Part shown: one piece after another, positions 45,701 to 54,500 of the stretch | Position numbering within the stretch: position 1 is the stretch's first letter | Layout of the letters: the number at the start of each line of letters is the position of its first letter | Source of the DNA: Burhinus oedicnemus | Taxonomy: Eukaryota > Chordata > Aves > Charadriiformes > Burhinidae | Length of the DNA: 64,000 bases | Assembly: GCA_008921705.1 (NCBI GenBank) | Contig: VFFE01008475.1 | Span: 282,606-346,605 of the forward strand | Direction: 5' to 3' | The notes under the pieces: generated by a model | Seen by the model: the letters and a program-made list of their open reading frames with translations, nothing else | Told to the model about the DNA's origin: nothing | Database searches by the model: none | Program-made: the position numbers and the translations under genes

Positions 45701-47810
45701 TGTGTGTCTGTTCCAGGAACTTGGAATTTTTGCTAACGTGTTTATGTGCATTTTCACTGGACTTTTACTTCTTATTTTATTTTTGTGACAGTTATGTGAG
45801 GATCATGAAGTTCTCAGCTTTATTAAATACAAAGTGTTTGATCCAAAACGTAAGTAAACTTTGACCTGTTTGGGGAGTTATTTGAATTCCAGTTTTGATA
45901 AGAACATACACTGTCAGGAGATGTTGCTGATCCTCTCCTTTCCTTTTTTATTTCTCGTTTTGACAGCTTCTGCCAAAACACTGTCTGGTCTGTTGGAATG
46001 GGAATGTAAGACAGATGCAGTGGAAGCTCTCACTGTACTTAATCACTACCAGATAAGAGTCCCAAGTAAGTCAATTTTATTGGTCTTACTGCTTTATTAT
46101 TTTTGTTCTTGTTTTCTTTCATGTTGATGCTGCCTTTGTAAAAGGTGAGGCTTCAGCAATTCGGTCTGCAGCTAAACACTGCATCATTCTTATTATATGT
46201 GTATATGCTGTATTTTATATATCTATACATATACTGTACTATTTAATATGCAAATACTATATATATTACAGTATTTAATCTCTAGGTTCCATTACTTTCT
46301 ATCTAAATGGCACTCTTTCTTCTTAGTTTTTGAGTCAACCTATAGAACTCAGAATATGCTGCACAACTTGGAAGTTATGGAAGGATGGCAAGGGGGGGAA
46401 ATTGGTTTGGGACAGAAAAAAGGCAGGCAGGAAAAGCATTAAAATCCATTGTCATCAAAATCAAACCAAATAATGGCTTACTGAAGCTTTTTAGATCTGT
46501 CACAATAAATGCAGAGAAATCTGGAATATCTTTGGGCAGAAGATTCTTTAAGTTACACAGCTTACTGCTCTGAATTAACTGCTCCTGTAGTGGGTTCTCT
46601 TTCAAATCAGAAATTGCGGGGCAAAGCTGAATTTAGTTCCGAACTAGTAAGAATGGAGGGAGAGTTCACCTGCTAAACAAGTACACAGTAGGGCAGATCT
46701 ACATTGGACAATTAAGATCGTTTACTGGATTAAATGCAATTTTTCTGGGTGTTCATAGACATAACTTTGAATTCAGCCCAGTGTCTAATGTTATTTTAAA
46801 CTACCTTCTCCAAACTATTATGAATTGGTCTGCCTGTCAAGTGTTAACAGTTTAAATCTTCCTGTCCCTGGCCCCACCCCTCTGGTCCACCTTCTCAATA
46901 ATGGACTGAGATTACTTCAGGGGCAGAATATTTTTTAAGATATTACTGGTAACATACTGCTCACAATTGCAGATTTATCTCAGTTTGGAGAGGTGGTAAC
47001 AGCAGAAGAACTTACTCTTTCAATATGAAAAAGGCAAACCCTGATGTATAACCAAATACAGCTATCACAGTAAAAGACGGTTATTTTAAAACAAGACCTG
47101 CTGCTTGAAACTTGCTGTAATAAGATTGTCTGAGGTTGGCTGAACCAGGAGGACTTATCTTCCATTACCCAAGAGGCACATATGTGCTGCCGTCCATGGG
47201 TCTCGGCAGCCTTTCCAAACAGAGGAGGGGTTGGTTTATGCTTTGCTTTTTGGAGAGGCCTGAAGACTGTGCTGGACATCCTGCTGTTCTGTTCTCAGTC
47301 AAACACATGTAAATACTGTCCAGTGCCACTGTCTGTGATAGAAATGCCACATCTGAAGTCTTGACTTCCTTAAATGTCTATGCCTTCTGTCTTTGAAATT
47401 GCCTGTTAAATACTACTTCTGTAAATAGTTCAGCTAGGAAGAGGGGCAGCGGTAATGATAAAGCCTCTTTTGTGTATAGTACAACATTTGGAATTCTGTC
47501 TACGTTCCCTTGTGACCAGATCCATCACTTTGTTTTTATGTCTAAAAAATGCTGGTAGACTATTGGTAACACCTGCTTGCAGGTCATCTGGTGTCTGCAG
47601 GCCACTGGCGGGGGTAGGTGACGAGGTGTGAACCTTAAATCAAGTAAACCAAAGAATTGGCAAACTTGTCAGATTATGCAAGGTGATTCTTGATCAGCAG
47701 GAGAGCTATGCTCAGTAAAACGCCCTGAGTATGTTGTATGTTGTCTCCTGACAGATGGCTCCAACCCTTATACCTTGAAGCTTTGCTTCTCTACTTCATC
47801 CCATTTATAG
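20076..47810 (+). CDS. HNRNPLL: HNRNPLL, complete coding region, 13 exons (span)
   Basis: Heterogeneous nuclear ribonucleoprotein L-like is a nuclear RNA-binding protein. It binds CA-rich elements and represses variable exons (CD45/PTPRC in lymphocytes is the classic target). The exons join in frame to 1632 coding nt plus the stop, predicting 544 aa against 542 in human. RRM1 spans about 78-150 ([24 protein letters not shown]), RRM2 170-245 ([23 protein letters not shown]), RRM3 337-410 ([23 protein letters not shown]) and RRM4 456-540 ([20 protein letters not shown]). As in the PTB/hnRNP L family, the RNP motifs lack the usual aromatic residues. The N-terminus is acidic with a Glu run. Twelve introns are present. 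All look GT-AG except intron 4, which has U12-type signals and AT...AT ends. Every exon phase agrees with its neighbours and no disabling change is seen. Confidence 0.97.
20290..20365. repeat. G-rich minisatellite next to an assembly gap
   Basis: Two imperfect copies of a unit of about 35-37 bp: GCCGG, GT or G run, then CTTCCCTCAGGG. The second copy is cut by the N-run. It lies just inside intron 1. The runs of 6-11 G could form G-quadruplexes. Confidence 0.65.
20366..20385. other. Assembly gap (20 N)
   Basis: Placeholder of unknown true length in HNRNPLL intron 1, inside the G-rich minisatellite. Confidence 0.99.
23589..23670 (-). mobile_element. CR1 LINE 3' fragment
   Basis: ATAGAATGG followed by TTGGAAGGGACCT is the reverse complement of a CR1 3' terminus. 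Only about 80 bp remain. It lies in HNRNPLL intron 1. Confidence 0.75.
25750..25775. repeat. (C)14(T)12 homopolymer tract
   Basis: 14 C followed by 12 T in HNRNPLL intron 1, in a T- and G-rich neighbourhood. Simple sequence. Confidence 0.9.
28281..28399 (+). CDS. HNRNPLL: HNRNPLL exon 2
   Basis: Starts after TTGTTGCTAG and ends before GTATGT, in at phase 0 and out at phase 2. It encodes [20 protein letters not shown] and [15 protein letters not shown], the beginning of RRM1 with its RNP2-like strand. Confidence 0.96.
28528..29815 (-). mobile_element. CR1 LINE with reverse transcriptase frame, antisense in intron 2
   Basis: A minus-strand frame of about 370 codons (28569-29690) carries CR1 RT motifs in order: [75 protein letters not shown] and [14 protein letters not shown]. 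The catalytic box is FTDD where FADD is usual. Near the C-terminus the frame shifts after [10 protein letters not shown], so the normal [10 protein letters not shown] end is lost. The 3' terminus (on the minus strand) is at 28528. The 5' end is truncated within the RT, with related sequence visible to about 29815. It lies antisense in HNRNPLL intron 2. Confidence 0.95.
30887..31124 (+). CDS. HNRNPLL: HNRNPLL exon 3
   Basis: Starts after TTTCTCTCACCAG and ends at GTG before GTATGT (phase 2 in, phase 0 out, 238 nt). It completes RRM1 ([38 protein letters not shown]), the linker [16 protein letters not shown], and the first strand of RRM2 ([15 protein letters not shown]). Confidence 0.97.
33609..33628. 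other. Assembly gap (20 N)
   Basis: Placeholder of unknown length in HNRNPLL intron 3. The flanks are ordinary AT-rich intron sequence. Confidence 0.99.
35019..35104 (+). CDS. HNRNPLL: HNRNPLL exon 4
   Basis: Starts after CTTCTTCTTTAG with GAT. It encodes [20 protein letters not shown] and RNGIQAMV, then two bases of a Glu codon (phase 0 in, phase 2 out). It is followed by ATATCCTTTTT, a U12-type 5' splice site, with no usable GT donor in frame. The boundary was set by the protein (MVEFES) and this motif. Confidence 0.93.
35105..35113 (+). promoter_or_regulatory. HNRNPLL: U12-type 5' splice site (ATATCCTTT)
   Basis: The sequence ATATCCTTT directly follows exon 4. It is an exact match to the consensus of AT-starting minor-spliceosome introns, which pairs with U11 and U6atac snRNAs. 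Confidence 0.88.
37355..37362 (+). promoter_or_regulatory. HNRNPLL: U12-type branch point (TCCTTAAC)
   Basis: TCCTTAAC is an exact match to the U12 branch-site consensus. The branch adenosine (37361) is 12 nt before the intron end, within the narrow window typical of U12 introns. No polypyrimidine tract follows, also as expected. Confidence 0.9.
37374..37470 (+). CDS. HNRNPLL: HNRNPLL exon 5
   Basis: Enters with one base completing GAG, then [32 protein letters not shown], ending before GTAATG in phase 0. It completes RRM2. The upstream intron ends in GTGTAT, not AG or AC. Confidence 0.94.
37559..37631 (+). CDS. HNRNPLL: HNRNPLL exon 6
   Basis: After TTTGAACAG it reads [20 protein letters not shown] and LGRR, then one base before GTAGGT (phase 0 in, phase 1 out). 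This is the RRM2-RRM3 linker shared with hnRNP L. Confidence 0.96.
37700..38170 (+). promoter_or_regulatory. HNRNPLL: CA-rich tract in HNRNPLL intron 6, possible hnRNP L/LL response region
   Basis: A region with many ACA/CAC motifs (CCACACCTGC, TTGCACACTGC, CACCACCACCACAAG, CAAACAAACAAAC) begins 68 nt after exon 6. hnRNP L and hnRNP LL bind such motifs. A published study of human hnRNP L auto- and cross-regulation describes a long CA-cluster before a poison exon in intron 6 of HNRNPL and an analogous poison exon in HNRNPLL. That this avian tract does the same is inference from position and composition. Confidence 0.5.
39359..39402. repeat. Perfect 20-bp inverted repeat, 4-nt loop
   Basis: The arm ATCATGCTATATACAATATA (39359-39378) is perfectly complementary to 39383-39402 across the spacer ACAA. 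It lies in HNRNPLL intron 6 and would form a strong hairpin in DNA or pre-mRNA. No flanking repeat family was recognised. Confidence 0.95.
39586..39645 (+). other. HNRNPLL: Candidate poison exon in HNRNPLL intron 6
   Basis: 60-nt block after a good acceptor (TTCAATTTACCCTTGCAG) and before GTAAGA. Spliced to exon 6 (phase 1) it reads a few codons to an in-frame TGA within GGCTTTTGA, so inclusion would trigger nonsense-mediated decay. A poison exon in this intron is known for mammalian HNRNPL and HNRNPLL. Whether this is the avian one is unproven. The donor has A at its last exon base, which weakens it. Confidence 0.3.
41624..41695 (+). CDS. HNRNPLL: HNRNPLL exon 7
   Basis: After ACATGTTAG it completes GAC and reads [23 protein letters not shown], ending one base before GTAAGT (phase 1 in and out, 72 nt). 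Basic linker between RRM2 and RRM3. Skipping it would keep the frame. Confidence 0.95.
42711..42740. repeat. Poly(A) run, 30 bp
   Basis: 30 consecutive A in HNRNPLL intron 7 with no recognisable retroelement upstream. Confidence 0.95.
43419..43636 (+). CDS. HNRNPLL: HNRNPLL exon 8
   Basis: After CATCTCCTTAG it completes Gly294 and reads [34 protein letters not shown], then the start of RRM3 ([26 protein letters not shown]). It ends before GTAAGG in phase 0. Confidence 0.97.
43796..43917 (+). CDS. HNRNPLL: HNRNPLL exon 9
   Basis: After TCTGACTTAG it reads [36 protein letters not shown], ending two bases into a Cys codon before GTAAAT. It holds most of RRM3. If intron 9 were retained, a TAA would follow at once. 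Confidence 0.96.
44005..44334 (+). mobile_element. CR1 LINE 3' fragment
   Basis: About 330 bp encoding the CR1 C-terminus ([40 protein letters not shown]). It ends TTCCAACCTAAACCATTCTATGATT. It lies in HNRNPLL intron 9, only about 90 bp after exon 9. Confidence 0.93.
44611..44812 (+). CDS. HNRNPLL: HNRNPLL exon 10
   Basis: After TTAAATCCCAG it completes Cys407 and reads [38 protein letters not shown], then the first strand of RRM4 ([19 protein letters not shown]). It ends before GTAGGC in phase 0. Confidence 0.97.
45792..45849 (+). CDS. HNRNPLL: HNRNPLL exon 11
   Basis: After TTTTTGTGACAG it reads [19 protein letters not shown], then one base before GTAAGT (phase 1 out). Part of RRM4. Confidence 0.96.
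45967..46065 (+). CDS. HNRNPLL: HNRNPLL exon 12
   Basis: After CGTTTTGACAG it completes Pro494 and reads [32 protein letters not shown], then one base before GTAAGT. Contains the RNP1-like strand of RRM4. Confidence 0.96.
47755..47810 (+). CDS. HNRNPLL: HNRNPLL exon 13 with stop codon
   Basis: After TTGTCTCCTGACAG it completes Asn527 and reads [17 protein letters not shown], then TAG. The C-terminus is identical to the mammalian protein as I remember it. Confidence 0.97.
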
Positions 47811-47949
47811 AGAAGAGGACAGCATGTTAAGAGCTACGTTCACCTTGATTTGCAAGTTTAAAACTACACTTCGTTCACAAAGCTCTAAAGTGGTTGTTCT
47901 AATGTTGCCTTGTTTCAAGTTAATTCTAATATCTTTTATCTTGTTTTAT

Positions 47950-47955
47950 AATAAA
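47950..47955 (+). terminator. HNRNPLL: Proximal polyadenylation signal AATAAA
   Basis: Canonical hexamer 140 nt after the stop codon, in an AT-rich context. Confidence 0.5.
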
Positions 47956-48502
47956 TGGATGTTCCTTCATAAATACAAACCAGATATTTTTCTTTTTGCC
48001 TCTGAGAAGTACATGTTGTAAGCTTACTACAAAGTTTGTATTTTGTTAGTGTAGTATCTTCAAATGTCGAAAGAAGCACCAGTAGTATAAACAAGATTGT
48101 TTTCTTCCAAAAATGAAATATATTTGCATTTTCGATAATGTTAAAGATTAGCAAGTATTTTTCCATTTGTAGTCTTAATTGGCAGATAGAATTATTAATC
48201 AGAATTTTAAATGTAGAACTTGTTTTTTCAGTATGTTAAGTAGTGAAGTATGTTGCAATACTAAAAAGCTTGTATTTATAAAATGCTTTAATCAGGTTAA
48301 TGTTGCACATACCAAATTTTTAGTAGTATAGACTTGATTTCTAGTTCAAACAAAGCTAACGTAGAAAAACTATTAAGTATGTACATGTGTGTGGTGTGAA
48401 TTCATACTTATTTAAAGTGGTTTTAGTTTTTTAACAACTATTTTCCATTTGCATTAGCATGATGCCATCTATAGCTAGTCCGACCGTAGGGGCCTTTTAA
48501 AA

Positions 48503-48508
48503 ATTAAA
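48503..48508 (+). terminator. HNRNPLL: Distal polyadenylation signal ATTAAA
   Basis: Common variant hexamer about 690 nt after the stop, followed within 30 nt by a GU-rich stretch. Confidence 0.35.
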
Positions 48509-48530
48509 ATTGCAAGCCTGTATCAATGTG

Positions 48531-51500
48531 TTCATCCTCATTTTCCATACTTTAAACTTAAATCTTTGGTGTTTAGCATATCCTCTTGACTTTTTTTTTT
48601 TTAATATGACATTCTATATGGTAAAAGTTGGATATGCAGAAGATTGATCACAATAGAAACCAAGGTGGTAAAAACAGTTAAAACAAAAAGCAAGCCCCAC
48701 CATACTCTCTCATACCTGGACAGTTAATTCAATGTTTTCTTTTGTCTGATTTATCTTACACTTCTGTTATGACCATGAAAGAATTCATGGGGTGAGTAGA
48801 CTTGGCTAGCCTCTTGCTTAAACTGAGGTAATCTAGGTGGGATTCAGATAGTATAACTAATTACATGATGTGAAATTAATGAGGTGAGAAATCTTTCACT
48901 TTGGTGAAGATTATTTGTTTTGTCCCAGTACTTTGAAACCTCTGTTCTCTCTTTTAGAACTGGAGTTGCATCTTACTTGGGCTAAACCCCCAGAAATGGG
49001 AATCCAAGCAGGGAAGTCTGGGAGCTGTTGTCCTCGGCTCTCTGTTTGTTCCCCTTTCTGAATTTGCAGCAAAGTGATTATAGGGCTTCTTTTAGTTCTG
49101 CTCTTAGTGATCCGAGATAAGTTCTTTTTATCAGATATTTTATGTTTTATCATACAAGTTCTTTGTTCTGTCTTTACGGATTTTATCCATATCCATCCTT
49201 TATGCAAGATTGTGCAGTCTGCTTGTTCTTGAGAGATTATGTTGCAGTATGTTTATTGACTCTGGGCGTTCACATGTCTTTAAATACAGACTGGATTTTC
49301 CCCATTCTCAATTTCAAGGCAAATACACCTTATCATACAAGGGAAAATGTGTCAGCTGTCCTTCAAGTTTTCTCATCAATAATGATTCATTTTTGCCTTG
49401 TCTACCTCCATTTTGTTCATGCTTCAGGTAATGAGTATTTCAGGTATTCAAATCAGGCTTCTAATACGTCTGAACTGGGAGCTGAAGGACAGCTGCTCTT
49501 TGGCAGCTCTTTCTGCATAGGGTTGGAGTAATACTCACCTCCGGTCTGGTAGGCGGCAAACTGACTTGCATTTTAGGGGCACTGCTATAATGCTTTCAGC
49601 CTCAGTGCTTTTCCCCCAGAAATTGCTTCCATAGAGCTCCAGCGCAGAAGGCCGTGTGCCGTATCTTGCTACTTGCCGACAGAAATGCTGGGAACTAGTG
49701 AAATGTCCTTTGCTGTCTAGTGTTTTAACTGTAAAAGGTCTCTCCCAATCATTCGTTTCTCTTCCATCAACTTAAACATTCTGTGGAAACCTGTTTCTTC
49801 TGTCCTAACTTGGATTGCTGTTTGTATTAATGTAGTTTCAGAAGTCAAGTTGTTTGTCGTTGAGCATTAAAAATAGTATGTTATCCATTGGTCCAGTTTG
49901 GGATGTAGGATGAGTGACCCTTAAAGCATTCAGGTTTTACAAAAAAGGAAGAAAAGGCTGGGGGGGGTGGGTGGGCAGGGAAAGCACTTTAGTGTTTCAG
50001 TGTCCTTGGTGGATCACAGCATTCAGTGCCTAAGATGTTCAGGTGAAAGGCATCTTTCCTGTGGCTGTCCAGATCAGAGCACAGACTAATTCCAGGTGTA
50101 TGTGAAAGGACTTGATACCAGATGGAAGTCCCAAGTGCAAAATCAGTAGCCTGTGCCATGTGAGGAGGAAAAGAGAGGAGACTGAAAAATTGTTCAAGCT
50201 TCTTTGTCCTTAAAATAATCATCTTATTAATGTAAAAGTTGAGAACAGGAAAGATTCCTTGTTGGTGTTTTGCTGTAAAAAGAAAATAATGTCTTCTCTT
50301 GGACCTGTAAGGATGGATGCTTGTCCTCAGGGAGGAATGAGGCTGTTCTCCTTCCACAAACGAGGTCTGTTCACCTTTGCTCTTTAGAATAGAGCAAAAA
50401 CAGGGCAGGGGCAGGTGAAGAGTTAGTTTCTCCAAGGGGAGCGAAGTTGGTTGGTAATTTGGCGGCAGTATTACTAGTCACGTGAAAATGAAACCATTAA
50501 GGTCTCTCACTGTGGGTTTTTTTTTCTGTCTCTTGCGTAAGCCACACAAGCGAAATAGTGAACATTGCTATGCACGTTCCCTGCTTGTAAGCAGCTGACA
50601 TTCACATTGTAATATCTTTGTGTCTGTCCTACTGTTTGTCTGGTTTTTGTTTTGTTTTTTAATATTTTTTTTCTAATTGATCACTTTTCATTGGAGGTAA
50701 ATGATGTATTGAGGTGGAGATCTGTTTGTCTTCTCTCATGATACTCTAATCCTTGTTTGTATTTATTTTTCGTTATATGCAAGAAGAGGGAATAGTTGCT
50801 TTTTGACTTCCTATACCACCACAGCAAGACAGAGTGTGGCACTAGGGTGATATAAGAAAATAGTTAAAAGAAACCATTCAGGAAGTGTTGGGTTGTCTTG
50901 CTTTATGAAAGGAATGATACAACTTCATGTGGTGTCACTAAGTCTGTCTTTTAGTAAGGGACAATGGTTGAGGTAAGCTGGCTTGTAACTGGCTGAAACC
51001 CTCTTTGTTGTAATTAAATGCAACTTGCTCCTTTTCCTACTGTGTGTTTTCTTGTGAACAGCGCTTGAACTTGTTTGAATATTATGATGGATTAGCAGGA
51101 GACATTCAGTCTCTTCTGTTAAATAATGAGTCAAAGTCTGGAAACATGAACACGCTTGCTCAAATTTTTGGTTTTTTGGTTTTTTTCCTCTTCATTTCTG
51201 GGATGTGTTTAAACATCTTCAGGATTTTTTTGTGTCCTCTTTTGAAAGTACATTGTATTCTCACATCTGTAGCTACTAGTAGGATTTTCAGCCATTCCAG
51301 GTTTTTTATGTCTATTGATTTATTCCCTTCTGGCAATTGCAGAGGTGGTAATAATCTCAAAAATAATCTTGTTTGCATTGGCATGGCTTTGGCCAGAAAT
51401 AGTGTGCAAGAAGGCATGGGAAAATAAAACACTAGTCATGGGCTCAGCTTCCTGTGAAGAGTTCTTAAAGCACAAAATACCATTGTTCTGATTTTGACCT

Positions 51501-54500
51501 TAAACTGGGTGAGGCTGTGCTGTGGTTGAGAGCCTCCCACCTTCACATATCTGGTGTATAAAAGGTAACTTAAGAGTCCTGCTGTAAAACTTGCCTTGCA
51601 GTGATTGCGTGTATCAGTTTGTATGTTTGATGCTATGACCAAGCAATGTGTGTTGTCATAGACGAGCTAATGGTGCCCTCTGAGCATGTGGCAAAAACGT
51701 GTCAGCCTTAAGGAAACAAACCTTGTTGATTTGGGTCCCCTGGTAGCAACAGTCCCAAAGAAAGGGGTAAGTGTAAAGGGAAAAGCAGTCTGGTGCTCCA
51801 CAGAGCATTCTCCGTGTGTTGGTGTCCTACATCATAGGTTGTGTTGCTCTAAGATGGTGAGAAAGGCCTCGCTGAATAAGAGCACGAGAGAAGCGTGTTG
51901 TGCGACCTGCTTTGTTGTGAAATTCAAGAGTGAATGGAGAATCCTACGTAAGCAAGGGACAAATGGTGCTGGAAGACCTCTGGAAGGAAGACACTCAAGG
52001 AACAAGGGGTGAGCACGGTTCACTAGACCTGCGCTTCTTTCCCAGCCTGTGGGGCTGACAAGGGTGAGAGGTGGACATTAAACTGCAGCTGGATGATGTG
52101 GTCTGATACGTGGGATCTCACCTAAGGCCATCCTATCTTAGAAGTGAGGTGTTTTTAGTTTCCTTCATTTCTTCTAGCTTGTGCTATTTTTGTTGTTAGT
52201 TGTTAAGACCACATGTTTTAAATTAATCTAGGCTCTTCCCAGCCTACCTTTGCTTCCGTAAGGTCTGGGACTGGACTGGAACGTCTGAATTGAGAAATAT
52301 TTGGCATCATTCTTCATCTGTAAAACAAGGGATTTCCATTTTTTTTTCCTCACTTGTTAAACCTTATGCATGCTAAGTGAGTAGTATGACAGTATCTTCT
52401 CAGTTGCTCCGTTAAAATTGACACTTGTGAGCACCTCTGATCACCCCTCTTCACATGATAATGTGATGTTTCCGGCATGCCATTCAGGTTCCTGACAAAA
52501 GCTGGCAGGGGCACAGTCTGAGATGAAAACAAGCTGAAACAAATAGCTGTTCGGGTTTTGGGATGATGAGGCCCCCAAGTTCTACTGCTAAAGCATCTGA
52601 TTTGGTAAAGGGTGAAGAGCTCCCATTTCTCGACAGTTGTATCATCAGGTTAAAAGAACAAAATATTTGTGTTCCATTAAGTCTCCTAATGCATAGTACT
52701 CTTTCCCTGTTAAAAATAGAAGATTTCTTTCTCCAAGGACTGTAATTCCCACAGGATGTGGAGGAACCTAATGTGCTGGGTTTTGGCCATGTCCCCCTAA
52801 AGGAAATAACCTCAGTCCCTTTTCTTGTGTTCAAAAAGCTTTGGTGTCTGTCCTGTGCCAAGCCTTCCTGTTCTGGCCTTTCACAGCCAGCTCCCTGGGC
52901 TAGGGCCATGCATTAATTCAGATGGGTTCTCTGCTCTTCCTCTTGACTGTTGCAGCTGCTGAGGCAACATCTTAATTTCTGGCATGATTTATTTAACTTT
53001 TGCCTTCTCTGGTTTTCATGGAGCAGCTGCAGACTGAGCGGGCCTTCATGCAAGGGAAGGAGTACTCTGCAGGAATGTGCCAGGGAGCCAGCAGCTATTA
53101 AAAAGGCAAGATAATTAACCCTCTTTTCCAAAGCATCTGGGATCCAGGAATATGAATTCATCCTGGCAGGGGCAGTATAGAAGTATTCAGAAGAAAACAC
53201 TGAAGTGGGCTTGTAGCATGGGGGGGATGGCTGAGGTTGGCAGTTGCTGCAGAATACAGGCTGTATTTATTTAATTTCATATAAGCCATTACCTGTTTGT
53301 TTATTTTGTCTTGCCACCTTTTCTTCTTTCCATTTGTGATCTCATCCTTCTTCAAGCTAGTAAGAAAATTAAATTGCAAGTGTTTGTGCTCCACTCAGAT
53401 TTATGTGGGTAGTAGTCAAATAAGCCCCCAGGAGTTACTAGTTGGAGTGCTTACTAAAACTCTCCCCTCCTGAATTTTCTGTCGCTTAGGCTGTTAATAC
53501 AGCAGACTTTGGGTATTTCAGGAAGCACAATTTGTATTAGTCTCTGTCATCTAGGTGTAAACTTCTGGCCGTTTTAAACTTAATGGTACAGATGCAGGGA
53601 TTTGATGTAATACAGATTATGCTTCTGTTTTCTCTTCTGTTAACCACAGCGCTGGAACTGCTAAATCAGATTAAAACAGTGTGCTTTAGGTGAGCATCCT
53701 ATCGAAAGGCTTCAGAAGAGCAACTTAGAAATAGCCTGCTCAGACAGTGACCTGGGTGATCTTTTTTGAAGTTACTGCATGGTTTCTGTCTGAAACATGG
53801 TAACCTAAAACTTCACTAGTTTAAGACGGGAATCCCACTCACTGACCTTTTAATTCTCACTTACCTGTTTTCTTGGGGGTGCTTTAAATCCGAAACAAAC
53901 TCCTGACTTCTGAGGCTAGAGCTCAAACTGGAATATTTTAGTCATACTTAAGTATGTTCCTCTTGCCCAATGACTCTGCAGAGGTTTTTTCATCTTTTTG
54001 TTGCTATACAGACAAAGACTTGTCTGTTCTTTTTTAAGGATCCTTTTTGTGCCTCTAACTCTTCCTTTTTTTTGTCTTTTTAATGTGAAGCAACAAGAAG
54101 TAACCATAGGATTTCAGATTAGGACTGTGCTATTGACTTATTTCAAAGCATTTCAGAGTAACGCGTTCTCCAGTCTTGCTTTTTCCAGCTATAGCTTTGA
54201 TTGAATAATAAAAAAACCCCTACCCTGATAGTCTAAAGGACAGGTTTCTCTCCCTGAAGAGAAATAAGGTTGATAATACTTCCCCATGTCTTTCAGGGTA
54301 CGGACCCCAAGTTCACAGCTAAGTGTGACCCTGCTCTTCTTGGTTTCTCCAATATAGGCTATAACACACCATTTAGGTATGAGTGTTGCTTCAACTTGTC
54401 CCTGCACCTACCTCCAGCATCTGCCTCTTTGATGACCCTGTCATTGCAAAAAAAGAAATGGAGCTCTTCCTTTTTATCTCCCAAAGCTTTGAAACAAAGC

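Larger units (their letters stand above)
47811..48530 (+). other. HNRNPLL: HNRNPLL 3' UTR (end uncertain)
   Basis: AT-rich sequence after the stop codon. AATAAA at 47950-47955 and ATTAAA at 48503-48508 are the two clearest polyadenylation signals. The second has a TGTGTT element downstream. Human HNRNPLL has a long 3' UTR, so the true end may lie at the second signal or beyond. Confidence 0.55.
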